DNA of 64,000 bases from Paenibacillus sp. FSL H8-0048 (GCF_038002825.1 NZ_JBBODF010000001.1:1488001-1552000); one strand, 5' to 3'; positions 8,248 to 17,737 are shown, counted from the stretch's first letter. A program made the numbers and translations. The notes: generated by a model from the sequence alone, not told the origin.

Positions 8248-8324
8248 GGTTTCTAAATACAAGTCGGGTCGGACGCTGGATGTGCTACGCCCTATTCCTC
8301 AATAAGAATCATGCTTTTTGATGT

Positions 8325-8344
8325 AAACCACCCCCGGGTGTTTT
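8325..8344. terminator. Possible bidirectional terminator
   Basis: CACCC, CC, GGGTG is flanked by AAAC on the left and TTTT on the right. It lies in the 250 bases between the HTH gene and the convergent replication gene. The rest of this gap shows no reading frame. Confidence 0.35.
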
Positions 8345-8498
8345 CCTATCGTAATGGTGAACATTTTCCGGAAGGTAGGGGTTGAAATCTCTTTATTTTC
8401 AAGTACAATAGAGACTATGTTATTTTTATTTCATCCAGCATGTTGGACTTTTTATCGTTATCGGCAAAATAACGTGTCCGTCGGTGAGGATGTGTCTT

Positions 8499-9404
8499 CT
8501 AGCTATTTATAGCAAGACGATCTAGGCAGTTCCCTTGGGGGATTGCTATTTTTTTTGCCAAGTTTTTGCGATTGGCATACGTAGACGATGTATAAAGCTG
8601 CCTTAATACGGATTCATCAAACATGCTTTGCAGCAGTCGGAAACCAAGAACAGTTTCGATCTTGGATATGTTTTCTCTGTTCTCCATTAGCCAAGACAAA
8701 TCCATATCGCTGACTTCCTCTGGATACTCAATCTGCGCAAGTGCCCTCTCCATCGTGTAGTCAAAGAATGGTTTTTGGAATAATTCTACAGCCTTCCTCG
8801 TTGGCGAGAACCTTCTCAGATCATTGTCGCTAGGTCGAACTTCTAGTCGAAGGATACCTTTAGAACGTTCAATAATCTCGTTTGATTCTTCTTCCTTTCG
8901 AGTTTGCTTATACTTATCATAAAACATAATTCTGCTGCTCTTGTTCCGGTATTCAACGGTCTGTTCTTGGTTGTATGCTATTGTATTCTTATAAGCAAGC
9001 TGCTGCCCACTTAGCATCCGCACATATTCACTGACCTTTTTACCTACTTGAAAATTGCAACAGACATCACATCGGCTTATTATCCATTCAGAGTGTGGAA
9101 TATACACATCAAAGAGTTGGAGCAGCCTGTCTTGCAATTGTTCAAAGAACAAGGGGATATCTGCTTCTGTGAGCATCGTAACGTTGTCTCCATATAGAAA
9201 CTTCGGCATGGATACTTGTACTGTGAGTGTTTGGCTACTCTCCATATACTTCATGTATGGTAACTTTTCACCCTTTAACGTATAGCTTGTGTTCAATGCA
9301 CCTGTTTCTTTGCTTAAGAATGTAGTTGACTTAACATTATATTGATTCAATATAGTTGGATCAATAGGAATAGGTTTTGCTTTCAGTATGATAGTGTCAA
9401 ACAT
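8499..9404 (-). CDS. Phage/plasmid replication protein, gene II/X-like
   Basis: Encodes 301 residues; ATG 9404 has AGAAGG about 6 bases upstream. The protein begins MFDTIILKAKPIPID, and its middle part (YIPHSEWIISRCDVCCNFQV, then RIMFYDKYKQT and GILRLEVRPSDN) resembles the phage II/X (CRI-type) replication initiators of filamentous phages and small rolling-circle plasmids. Such proteins nick at an origin to start rolling-circle replication. I could not locate an origin. Together with the recombinase it suggests an integrated small plasmid or phage-like element. Confidence 0.65.
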   Translation of the reverse strand: MFDTIILKAKPIPIDPTILNQYNVKSTTFLSKETGALNTSYTLKGEKLPYMKYMESSQTLTVQVSMPKFLYGDNVTMLTEADIPLFFEQLQDRLLQLFDVYIPHSEWIISRCDVCCNFQVGKKVSEYVRMLSGQQLAYKNTIAYNQEQTVEYRNKSSRIMFYDKYKQTRKEEESNEIIERSKGILRLEVRPSDNDLRRFSPTRKAVELFQKPFFDYTMERALAQIEYPEEVSDMDLSWLMENRENISKIETVLGFRLLQSMFDESVLRQLYTSSTYANRKNLAKKIAIPQGNCLDRLAINS

Positions 9405-9538
9405 ATGAAACCTTCTTTCACTTCTAGTAGTCTAAAATATTGGATGTGATTGGAGATGTTATAAGAACGAGAACCCTCATCCGGGGTCGGGCTATTGTTC
9501 AACTTGTGTCTATCTTTTTCATCGTGCTCACCACCTCA

Positions 9539-10156
9539 TTAAGGTTTAATTCCTGTTTCTTCAAACAACTTGTCAAGCTTTTCAAAGAACTGTTTCTGTT
9601 CGTATTTTGCATAATCGGGATGTACTCCCCATTCGTTATCCCGGTGAACGAGATAATATAAGACCAGTTCAAATGCTGTCTTTTTATTACGATTCTGTTC
9701 TTGGATTACCGCAACTGCATCTTCTAAAAGATTGAAATTTGCGCCTTCGTTGATTGGATCAGTATTCAGCAAGGAACTTACCTGTTCGATCAATCTTTCT
9801 CTTTTTTGTCCTGCTTGAACATACTCAAGAAGGCTAAAATGCTGCGAATAGTGCTGTGTTGTAGTGTACTCGTTTCCGTCATCATCAAAGTTGGTAATTT
9901 CGATTTCCTCATGTTCATCTGTTTTGGTTAAGTAAACCATAAGAATTTCCGACTTTTCAGATGGAAGCAACTCCTTCTGGAATAGGGTCTTATCCTCGAT
10001 CCCAAATAACTCAGACAATTGCTCAAGACGTGGTTCGGGTATCTTCCGTCTTTCCTTGATCCAGTCCTGAAATGTTTGTTTGGAAACCCCGATGGCTTCT
10101 GCTACCGATTTGTACTCCATGTGAAACGTATCAGCTATAAATTGTAATCCTATCAT
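9539..10156 (-). CDS. HTH-domain regulator of the mobile module
   Basis: Encodes about 205 residues. ATG 10156 is a possible start; ATG 10171 is also open but overlaps a palindrome. The N-terminal 60 residues are a helix-turn-helix (YKSVAEAIGVSKQTFQDWIK, then LEQLSELFGIEDKTLF). The rest is acidic and helical with no recognised domain. Two related palindromes at 10169-10181 and 10207-10219 lie immediately upstream, suggesting autoregulation. It is transcribed toward the replication gene and may control its expression. Confidence 0.65.
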   Translation of the reverse strand: MIGLQFIADTFHMEYKSVAEAIGVSKQTFQDWIKERRKIPEPRLEQLSELFGIEDKTLFQKELLPSEKSEILMVYLTKTDEHEEIEITNFDDDGNEYTTTQHYSQHFSLLEYVQAGQKRERLIEQVSSLLNTDPINEGANFNLLEDAVAVIQEQNRNKKTAFELVLYYLVHRDNEWGVHPDYAKYEQKQFFEKLDKLFEETGIKP

Positions 10157-10168
10157 CTTAATCACCGC

Positions 10169-10219
10169 CATACTAAGTATGCCTTACGAGATTGATTATA
10201 TATCGCCATACTCAGAATG
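10169..10219. promoter_or_regulatory. Paired palindromic operators upstream of HTH gene
   Basis: CATACTAAGTATG (10169-10181) is a perfect palindrome around a central A. A relative, CATACTCAGAATG, sits at 10207-10219, 38 bases away centre to centre. Their position upstream of an HTH gene suggests operator sites. Confidence 0.5.
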
Positions 10220-10236
10220 TCAAACATTAAGTCAAA

Positions 10237-10269
10237 AGAAAAACCACATGTAGCAATCTCACATGTGGC
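10237..10269 (-). terminator. Terminator after immunity gene
   Basis: CCACATGT and ACATGTGG pair perfectly around a loop of about 9 bases; on the minus strand the stem is followed by TTTTTCTTTT. It is the best-formed member of the CCACATGTGG terminator family in the island. Confidence 0.75.
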
Positions 10270-10286
10270 AAGAATGGATATTAAAA

Positions 10287-10745
10287 TTAGATTTCCGAAA
10301 GACTTATTGCCTTTAGCAATGTCTCCGCTAGAGAAAACTCATTTAATTCTTTACCCAAGAAAAAGGTGTTTTCCTCTTGATGAACATATCCCTTCTTATC
10401 TGAATACGTAGTGGGTGTAACTTGATAACCTTCCTCATCCCAATGTAAATTAACAACTTTCTTGTTTTTAATTGCTTTCTTGTAACCCTTTATTTTTAAG
10501 TGCTTCTCTATTGCAGTAATCTTTGGAAAATCACTATCGACTTCCTGTGAATAGCATCGTTTAAAACTTTCTTCTATGACAGATTGAAGTTCTTCAGTAC
10601 CATAAGGATGTTTTAGCTCTACAATACTGTTAATTTCAGCAGTAACATTATGAACTACCCATATTCCATGCGGCACAAAGAACAGGTCATTACTCTTATC
10701 TACATAAACTGTCACATCTTTGAAATCAAAATTCAATTGACTCAC
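10287..10745 (-). CDS. CdiI-like immunity protein
   Basis: About 152 residues, soluble, no signal peptide. GTG 10745 lies just past the toxin-tip stop; TTG 10736, 8 bases after AGGAG, is an alternative start. The C-terminal part (VTPTTYSDKKGYVHQEENTF, then LAETLLKAISLSEI) resembles contact-dependent inhibition immunity proteins of the CdiI type; the assignment is from memory and tentative. Only a few bases separate it from the orphan RHS tip, and a strong terminator follows. It probably binds and blocks that tip in the cytosol. Confidence 0.6.
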   Translation of the reverse strand: MSQLNFDFKDVTVYVDKSNDLFFVPHGIWVVHNVTAEINSIVELKHPYGTEELQSVIEESFKRCYSQEVDSDFPKITAIEKHLKIKGYKKAIKNKKVVNLHWDEEGYQVTPTTYSDKKGYVHQEENTFFLGKELNEFSLAETLLKAISLSEI

Positions 10746-10747
10746 TC

Positions 10748-11374
10748 CTATTCAACTATTTTAACGATTATTTGTATGCCTTGCTTACTAGCGTCAGCAA
10801 TTGCCTTATCTAATTCTTTAGATTGACTTTTAGTAAGCTGTACCGGTGGTAAAGCAAGCTCTAAGATTTTATTAGTTTGGGAATTCACCCTTACTGTTAA
10901 CCCCCCATAAGTAGTGGTGCCGAAATCCTCCAGTTTGTTAACATAATTCATTAATGTACTGTATAATTTGTTTTCTTTAGCATATGTCTTACCAGTGATG
11001 TCTAGGGATTTAATACTGGTGACACTCTTTGCTATCCCATTTTTCCCTTGAATGAATTTATCTATAGTCGGGAAATTATTTACCATCCCACCTAATGCTC
11101 TTTCAATTTCATACCCTCTCTTAGAAAAACCAAGTGCCCATACACCAGTTTTTGCTTCTCTGAACTTTTCTATAGTCGATAGTGTCTTTCCTACATATGA
11201 ACCGGGAACAAATGGAAGAAACACAGAGCCTAAATCCCATAGAAAAAATCCAGCATTTTTCCAAGAAGGATGTTTGTAAAATTCATAAGCACTATAACCC
11301 ATACTCGCTACATCAACTATAGTTTCCACGAAATGCCCTGTCGGGTCAACATGTATCAGTGGATTGTTACCCAC
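10748..11374 (-). CDS. Orphan RHS C-terminal tip, putative nuclease
   Basis: About 208 residues starting in an RHS core remnant (LYTYVGNNPLIHVDPTGH). This core differs from the core of the two full rhs genes here, so the tip came from another RHS protein. A pre-toxin region (YSAYEFYKHPSWKNAGFFLWDLG) is followed by a C-terminal domain ending LALPPVQLTKSQSKELDKAI and IQIIVKIVE. It recalls restriction-endonuclease-fold toxin tips of CDI systems, but the class is uncertain. GTG 11374 has no close ribosome site, and there is no signal peptide or shell, so it looks like a stored, silent cassette with its immunity gene. Confidence 0.55.
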   Translation of the reverse strand: MGNNPLIHVDPTGHFVETIVDVASMGYSAYEFYKHPSWKNAGFFLWDLGSVFLPFVPGSYVGKTLSTIEKFREAKTGVWALGFSKRGYEIERALGGMVNNFPTIDKFIQGKNGIAKSVTSIKSLDITGKTYAKENKLYSTLMNYVNKLEDFGTTTYGGLTVRVNSQTNKILELALPPVQLTKSQSKELDKAIADASKQGIQIIVKIVE

Positions 11375-11405
11375 ATAAGTATACAGATCTTTTCCTTTAT
11401 TATAT

Positions 11406-11597
11406 TTATTTTACATACTCATACTTGTAACCAAATAAAGCAATCAAATGCCATTCTTTTAGATAAGCGGTAGTTCTATAGCCCCTACTGTTTCTAAAGC
11501 ATTTATATCTTAACGAGTCATTATCTAAGTTTAGACATAACCCGCCTTCATACCTCCTCCTGTTTACTTTATCATGCTGTACCCAATGGCTTACATC
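11406..11597 (-). pseudogene. Remnant of an unidentified gene
   Basis: Sixty-three sense codons end at TAA 11406-11408 with a TGA immediately upstream and no usable start. The translation (LCLNLDNDSLRYKCF, then TTAYLKEWHLIALFGYKYEY) has a protein-like composition. It directly precedes the orphan tip core. It may be the end of another immunity gene; the family is unknown. Confidence 0.3.
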
Positions 11598-11630
11598 TCA
11601 TATTGAATATATCTCTCTAGTTGTCAATAA

Positions 11631-11688
11631 AAAAACCTGCAAGGATTTCTCTATACCACAGGTCAGAGTTTTCCTTCGCAGGTATTTT
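11631..11688 (-). terminator. Terminator of operon B
   Basis: On the minus strand, ACCTGC(G)AAGGA pairs with TCCTTGCAGGT across a loop of about 26 bases and is followed by seven T. It lies 60 bases beyond the immunity lipoprotein stop and closes the operon that starts near 29.3 kb. Confidence 0.75.
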
Positions 11689-11746
11689 GATTTGTCTCAC
11701 ATTTGGGGAGCAATCCCATAAATCATCAAAGTGGTTTTATTACTCA

Positions 11747-12241
11747 TTATTTATTCACACTAATAGAATAATAAGTAATATCGTCCACCTGATCCTTATT
11801 TCCTTTCATTTTAGCATCATTGAAGTTCAGAACTACATTGTTGGGCTCATTAGCTTTTTTGTCTATAAATACTTGTAAGTTATTAGGACGTTCAGTTTGA
11901 TATGGGATCATCTCTTCATAAACTATTTTGTTATCTAATGCAAAAATAAGTCCACTCATTAAATCAGTTGAACCTTCATATTTAAAACCTAAAGCATCAC
12001 TAATTTCCTTACTTGAACTTCCTACCTGAAAAATAACCACCTTGTCCCACTTAAATGTAGTAATCTCTTCAAGTGAAATATCACAAACCTTACCCAAACC
12101 GCATTCATCATCTATAGTGCGCATAATTTGATCACTTAATGATTTCTCCTTTTGACAACTTGATAGTATTAAAGTAAAAAAAGCCAGAATCAATATTCCA
12201 AATACAAATTTCTTTATAGAATAATTATACATTAATATCAT
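11747..12241 (-). CDS. Lipoprotein, probable immunity factor for RHS-DUF6973
   Basis: 164 residues; ATG 12241 has GGGAG just upstream. A signal peptide with lipobox LSSC (cysteine near residue 29) predicts anchoring to the outer face of the cytoplasmic membrane. The mature part is small and acidic and contains two further cysteines (ECGLGKVC). It follows the rhs stop by 39 bases and ends the operon, the position expected of an immunity gene. Surface location suggests the matching toxin acts outside the cytoplasm or is intercepted there. A truncated paralogue lies at 995-1267. No domain family is recognised. Confidence 0.65.
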   Translation of the reverse strand: MILMYNYSIKKFVFGILILAFFTLILSSCQKEKSLSDQIMRTIDDECGLGKVCDISLEEITTFKWDKVVIFQVGSSSKEISDALGFKYEGSTDLMSGLIFALDNKIVYEEMIPYQTERPNNLQVFIDKKANEPNNVVLNFNDAKMKGNKDQVDDITYYSISVNK

Positions 12242-12280
12242 ATTTCTCCCTTCAAATACAAGCTAACCCTTTTCAAAAAT

Positions 12281-15200
12281 TTATTGGTCTGCAGCAAATC
12301 CATCGTTATCGAGCTTAGTTATCCTTTTTTTTGCCACTTCATATTCTTGATCTGATAGTTTTTGTAAAGTAATTGAGTATACAATTGTTGTACCAAAGGT
12401 TTGCGGAACGGCCACGTAGAGTCCAGAGACATGATAATATTCTAAAGTCGCTAATGCTATGTCTTTTCTCGAAGCACCTTTACTAAAAGTAGAACCTATT
12501 GCCCTTCCAGCAATGTTATTCAGTAAATCTATTGACTGATCGGCATCTAGCAATTTATCAAATGTGGTTCTATTCAAATTTGCATCTGGTTTTTCTTCGT
12601 GTGCATTTCCTACCTCTTCTGCAATTGATTTACCATATTCAGCTGAAATCATCGCTTGCCAAAAAGCATGTCTGTAAGCATTAACTTGAGAACCTGCATG
12701 TTCTGCATTTTCTTTCAAACCTAGATCATTTGTGGCAAATCTTACTGCGACGGTTGAGATATTCGTACTTCTTTTTCCAGTTGTTACTTCACCTATTGCT
12801 TTTGCTATTTTTGGATGTTTTACTGCAAACCAGTAGGATCTTATTTTTGAACTAACATGACCAGTAGGATCATTATAAATCAACGGATTATTATGCACAT
12901 ACGTATAAAGGTTCTGACTCAGCGGATTATCAATCTGCCCTTCATATGTATCCTCATTTAAAAACCGTCCCATACTCGGGTCATAGTATCGTGCCCGCAG
13001 GTAATACAGTCCGGTCTCATCGTCATACATCTCTCCGGTATACTTAAAGGAATTAGACGTCCCCTCCAACTGGCTAGTAATATTCCCCCACTCGTCATAG
13101 GCGTAGTTGTTCACTACTGTTCCGTTAGTATCGACGATCTGCACCACATCACCATGGCCGTTGTACAGGTAGTAATAATCCTTAGCCGCTTTTTTATCCT
13201 TCTTCACCAACACCCGGTCGCCGCGCACAAAATTCGCTTGCTCTACAAAACCACCATTGACGAGTTTCTCTTCCGAGATCACTTGACCCTGGAAATTGTA
13301 GTTCACTTGGGTCTGGATGTTATCTTTAATTTTCATCGAACGCATTCCATCAGCGTAGTATTTGAAGATAATGTTGGTTCCGCCTTTGGTGACGCTTGTT
13401 AATGTATTCTGCAAGTCATAGGTGTAGCTGGTATCAGCAGAATCCAGGCTTACGGTGCTCATATCAGACAAGGTTAGGCGGTTGCCCCGCACATCATACG
13501 TATACGTGGTTTGACCGCCATCCGGACGGGTGGTCGAAATCAACCGGTTCAGCGCATCGTAGGCGTAATTCGTTGTTTGAGCAGCCGCTCCGTTGCGTGA
13601 TTCGCTGACGGAGATCCGGTTCCCGTTGTTGTCATAGCTGTAGTTGTAACTGGACAGGCTTCCGCTTCCCTTTGTATTTCTCATCGATTCCGTCCAGCCG
13701 AGTGCTTTATTATACGTATAGGTCGTAATCAACTGGCTGCCATCCGTCAGTGTCGGATAGACAATCCGCTGAATCTGGTTATTCGCATAATAACTGTACT
13801 GGGCATTTACAGAAGGATCGCTATTTAAGGTCGAGCTTCCATTCGTCTGAACTTTGTCCAGCCGTTCCTTCTGGTATTGGTAATTTGCAGAGAAGCCCAT
13901 ATAGTTGTCTGTAATCCGTTTCATTCGCCCTAAAACATCGAGTTCGTTACCCATCCAGGCGGTATGCGCACCCGACTCCGAATATACACTGCGTACTTGC
14001 CCCAGACTATTCTGGATTTGGGTATGTGAAGCGGTCTGTACTCCATTCATCGAGGTGAGGACCGTTTGTTTATCCAGACTGCCATCACCGAAAATCATTT
14101 TGGTTTCCTGGGTTTGTACTACATTATTAATGTTCCCACGAATTGTGCTGGTTTTCAACTGACCACTCTCATCGTATACATACCCGAATGAACTGCCATT
14201 ACGGTCGGTTTTGGCGGCCAATTGCCCCAGATTATTATACGTGTAGCTCTCACTCTGCGAAGCACCGTCCTGCTTGATGCTAGGCAGACCCAGTTCGTTA
14301 TAGCTCTTTGTATTTAGAGTTTGCGGAGTACCGCCTTTGGCTTGAATCGTAACCTTGGTTACTTGACCGTTCCCGTCATAGCTGTAGTTCGTTGTCTGGT
14401 TCAAGGCATCTTTCAGGTTGGTTAACCGGCCTAAGGCATCATAGGTAAAGGAGGTGGTTACCCCGTCTTCATTCAGATTATGATTTGGGTCAGTATACCC
14501 CGTGACCTTTCCCATCAGGTTGTAACGATATGTTTCAGTAATTTTCTGTTGCTGGTTGGGCCAATCTTTGTAGGTCGAAGCTGATATCTGATTTCCCCAT
14601 GCATCAAAACTTGTTTCGGCATAGTTGAACTTTTCGGTTGTCGTGATGTCTTGAATATAACTAGTACTCCTTCTTGCCTTTGGTGAATAATCGCTTACGA
14701 CCTGATTCCCATCAGCGTTCGTCACTTTATTCTGTCTGCCCCATCCGTCATAGCGCATCGACAGCGTATTCCCCGCAGCATCTTTCACATAGACAGGACG
14801 CATCCACTCATCGTAGTGATATTGGGTTTGCGTAAATCTTTCTGCGCTGGGATCATAGCGTTCATCTAAGAGCGTCTGTCCCAGACCATTATAGAATTGA
14901 ATACGGTGGTCCGTTAGTGTACTTCCATCCACGACCTTCTTAAGCGTATGGAAGGTATCGACTACAAAACTGTTTGTATCTGCATTAACCTCGTCAAAAT
15001 GAGTGGAGACTTGATTATATTTATACGTATATTCATCTTTCTCCGAGAAGAGCTCGCCGGATGCATTCCTGAAATTCGGCTTATTCACAGTGACTACTCG
15101 CCCAAGTTCGTCATAGAAGTATTCCGTTGTCTGATTGGCACTGTTCGTCTCGCTTTTGAGCAGACCGCTATCTTTATAATAACTCATTTGGGATTGTATG

Positions 15201-17737
15201 ATTTGTTCATTGGGTTGCCCTATGTTGAACCATTGCTTCGTTTCTGTAGGATAGGCATATTTATAATTAGCTTCTCCATACACTGTCATTACTTTCGAGA
15301 CCAATCGCCCTTCGGACCATCGTTCTGCCGTAACGGTAAAAGCGCTGTTATCTTTAGCATAAAAGTACTTTGTGATTTCCCCCTTTGCATTTACACTTTG
15401 TTCGATTCTTCCTTCCGAAGTATAGGTTGTGGTCTCGGATAAAGGGGCCGCGTCGCTTTCATTGGCGTACCCATTCGTTGAACTGACAAAATGAAAGACT
15501 GGATCATACTGATAACTGCGAGTGTATTTGAGCTTAATACTATTATCGTTACGCTTCTCAGGAGGTAAAGGCAAGGTTTGGGTCAATACATAACCCATGG
15601 CATCATAGGTCAAGTCGGTATACATAACATTCGGATTGCTGTCTCCCTCGCCTTCATAGGTCCGCTCTTCGATTACGGCTGGCTTGAACTTGTACGTATC
15701 CGAAAAGTTGGCATATGATGTCACTACCCGTTGTCCCGCTTGATTCCCGGCCACAATTTTGCTCTCTTCGCTGATTCGCTGTTTCAGATGGTTGAATGTT
15801 GTCGTCGTAATTTTTTGGACATTCCCCTGGGTATCCAGTGATGAGACAGCTGTTGAAAACTGGTATCCTGCCGGCACATTTTCCGGATCACTACCCGTTC
15901 CATAGGCACTGTAGTCTCCGCTATAATGAATGGATTGTCGATTCACTTCATAAGGAGATTGTGATTTCCGGAGAATCCGGTCACTTCGGCCGCTGACTCT
16001 CGATTTTTGAATCACCCCATCTACAGATAAATTATGAAGTCCATATTCGTAATTGTAGACGGTCTCCGAAGATTCATTGTATTGAACCCGCTTCAACATG
16101 TACTCACTAATCTCAAGAGACTGTCTGTTCGGAATAGTCTTACTCATGTAATCAAATTCTTGCGTATACTGGTAAAACTCAAATTGGATGCTTTCATTTG
16201 CGGTCTGTTCAATACGCCGAAGTCCTCTAGCGCCATTGTAACCCAACCCTTGCTCGAAATATTTAACTTCCTTGACGACTGCCTGATTATCATCCAGCAC
16301 TTTCACAATAATGTTAGGTGTTTTAGCATCAATCTTTGCTTGATACTCAAACTGTATTCTTCTTCCTATAGTATCTTTAATATAGGAAATGTTCCCTTCA
16401 GAATTATAATTATAGCTGATGGCATTGCCAAACCGGTCGTATAAGATCGTCAGATCAGAAGTGAAATATTGTTCAGAATTATCTGGAAAATGAATAGTCG
16501 TACTACCATTCATCCCGTATTCGATTTTGACGCCACCGGTAGGATAGTCTTTTAAAGTATAATAGGGCGTAGAGCCGTCTTGGGGACTGACATACATGAT
16601 CTCATATTGACTTCCCTGCCCGTCACTATAGTAACCAGGATTCTTTATTGTGGGGACGTTGAACGTCCAGCCGAGCCCAAGATAGTTATGGAATTGGGTA
16701 TTATCCAAAGCTCCGGTATTGACTCTTCTCCCTTCATCATAGTCATACGTTATTGCGGGGTAAAACTGACTCATAGCATTGGATTGAAAAATAACACCTA
16801 GATTAAGATCCATACCATCCTTTCCGGGCAGGCTAATCTGTGTATTTCTCCAGGTCAGCATTCCGGTAATGGGATCAATGCTTTCCGTAGAATGATTCTG
16901 GTTGGAGAATTGTTGATTAAACGTTTGATATTTATCCTTAAGTCCCAGCTGACTCAAAGCATCATTGATCGATCTACTAAGTGCACTCAAAACCTTAGAT
17001 TCGATACGGAACTGCTCGGATGAGATCAGCGGATTTTCTTCGTAAACCACAGCTTTTACTGTTTGCTTTTCAACTCTGATCCGGCCCTCACGCTGCACAT
17101 ACACGTCTGCGGTGACATTACCGGGAACGAGAGCTTGACGATTCTTCTCTAACTTTTGTTCCAGTTCAATCCAGGATTCTTGCACGCTTTGTTTTTGTTT
17201 CCAGAGTTCCCCCGGATCTTGAGCATACATTTGATATAACAACGCGATAATATAGATATCCTGAGCGGAGGCTCCTTCATCTACTAAGGGTTGAATAAAC
17301 TTCGGATCGAATTGCACCTCCTGATCACCATAGTGCTCGAGATACTTTTGAAATATTGCCCTCAGTTCGGGGTCGTTCAGAATATCATAACCCTCGGACG
17401 CCTTAATTTCCGTCGCTTGCATGCTTCTTTGAGAAGCAATCGACGCTTGGGGCTCAATTGCGTTAGAAGGCTCCAAGCTATCCGGCGCAGAAGTTACACT
17501 TGGACTCAACATGGGCATTGTGGTAGGTTCAGGTTCCAGTGCTCCTAGGCTTGAGACAGGCAGCGCTGAAGGGGAGGGAGAAGGACTGCTTTTGGCTAGT
17601 TCTGCTGTGCTTCTGGATGCAGTTGTCGTAGCAGGGTTAGCTGATGCTTTCCCCATGAGGTTAGGAAATCCGCTAAATAGTATAGCCAAGGATAGGACAT
17701 AAATGAATAATGATTTTGTTTTTTGATTAGACTTCAC
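12281..17737 (-). CDS. Giant RHS/YD-repeat toxin with DUF6973-like tip
   Basis: 1818 residues. GTG 17737 is chosen because AGGGGAG lies 7 bases upstream and the other rhs gene uses the identical context. Order: signal peptide (1 to about 38), Ser/Pro-rich linker (to about 100), helical region (to about 260), YD repeats (about 290-1500), and the RHS core signature (GLYYLRARYYDPSMGRFLNE, then DPTGH). The tip (1628-1818) contains NAYRHAFWQA and GNAHE, a His-containing pattern I associate with DUF6973 of polymorphic toxins; its activity is unknown. The protein should be secreted and deliver the tip to neighbours. No wall-binding or lectin domain is evident. Seven YD-tag genes precede it and the lipoprotein follows. 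Confidence 0.85.
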   Translation of the reverse strand: MKSNQKTKSLFIYVLSLAILFSGFPNLMGKASANPATTTASRSTAELAKSSPSPSPSALPVSSLGALEPEPTTMPMLSPSVTSAPDSLEPSNAIEPQASIASQRSMQATEIKASEGYDILNDPELRAIFQKYLEHYGDQEVQFDPKFIQPLVDEGASAQDIYIIALLYQMYAQDPGELWKQKQSVQESWIELEQKLEKNRQALVPGNVTADVYVQREGRIRVEKQTVKAVVYEENPLISSEQFRIESKVLSALSRSINDALSQLGLKDKYQTFNQQFSNQNHSTESIDPITGMLTWRNTQISLPGKDGMDLNLGVIFQSNAMSQFYPAITYDYDEGRRVNTGALDNTQFHNYLGLGWTFNVPTIKNPGYYSDGQGSQYEIMYVSPQDGSTPYYTLKDYPTGGVKIEYGMNGSTTIHFPDNSEQYFTSDLTILYDRFGNAISYNYNSEGNISYIKDTIGRRIQFEYQAKIDAKTPNIIVKVLDDNQAVVKEVKYFEQGLGYNGARGLRRIEQTANESIQFEFYQYTQEFDYMSKTIPNRQSLEISEYMLKRVQYNESSETVYNYEYGLHNLSVDGVIQKSRVSGRSDRILRKSQSPYEVNRQSIHYSGDYSAYGTGSDPENVPAGYQFSTAVSSLDTQGNVQKITTTTFNHLKQRISEESKIVAGNQAGQRVVTSYANFSDTYKFKPAVIEERTYEGEGDSNPNVMYTDLTYDAMGYVLTQTLPLPPEKRNDNSIKLKYTRSYQYDPVFHFVSSTNGYANESDAAPLSETTTYTSEGRIEQSVNAKGEITKYFYAKDNSAFTVTAERWSEGRLVSKVMTVYGEANYKYAYPTETKQWFNIGQPNEQIIQSQMSYYKDSGLLKSETNSANQTTEYFYDELGRVVTVNKPNFRNASGELFSEKDEYTYKYNQVSTHFDEVNADTNSFVVDTFHTLKKVVDGSTLTDHRIQFYNGLGQTLLDERYDPSAERFTQTQYHYDEWMRPVYVKDAAGNTLSMRYDGWGRQNKVTNADGNQVVSDYSPKARRSTSYIQDITTTEKFNYAETSFDAWGNQISASTYKDWPNQQQKITETYRYNLMGKVTGYTDPNHNLNEDGVTTSFTYDALGRLTNLKDALNQTTNYSYDGNGQVTKVTIQAKGGTPQTLNTKSYNELGLPSIKQDGASQSESYTYNNLGQLAAKTDRNGSSFGYVYDESGQLKTSTIRGNINNVVQTQETKMIFGDGSLDKQTVLTSMNGVQTASHTQIQNSLGQVRSVYSESGAHTAWMGNELDVLGRMKRITDNYMGFSANYQYQKERLDKVQTNGSSTLNSDPSVNAQYSYYANNQIQRIVYPTLTDGSQLITTYTYNKALGWTESMRNTKGSGSLSSYNYSYDNNGNRISVSESRNGAAAQTTNYAYDALNRLISTTRPDGGQTTYTYDVRGNRLTLSDMSTVSLDSADTSYTYDLQNTLTSVTKGGTNIIFKYYADGMRSMKIKDNIQTQVNYNFQGQVISEEKLVNGGFVEQANFVRGDRVLVKKDKKAAKDYYYLYNGHGDVVQIVDTNGTVVNNYAYDEWGNITSQLEGTSNSFKYTGEMYDDETGLYYLRARYYDPSMGRFLNEDTYEGQIDNPLSQNLYTYVHNNPLIYNDPTGHVSSKIRSYWFAVKHPKIAKAIGEVTTGKRSTNISTVAVRFATNDLGLKENAEHAGSQVNAYRHAFWQAMISAEYGKSIAEEVGNAHEEKPDANLNRTTFDKLLDADQSIDLLNNIAGRAIGSTFSKGASRKDIALATLEYYHVSGLYVAVPQTFGTTIVYSITLQKLSDQEYEVAKKRITKLDNDGFAADQ

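Larger units (their letters stand above)
11375..11746. other. Gap with coding remnant and terminator
   Basis: This 370-base stretch holds the remnant frame at 11406-11597, a strong AGGAGGAGG ribosome-like site, a TTGACA-like -35 sequence on the minus strand near 11,620, and the terminator at 11631-11688. No complete gene is visible. Confidence 0.4.

Noticed and set aside
13154..17702. Many open frames on the plus strand opposite the rhs gene
   Set aside because: Shadow frames of a long coding region: no ribosome sites, no domain signatures, low-complexity antisense products.
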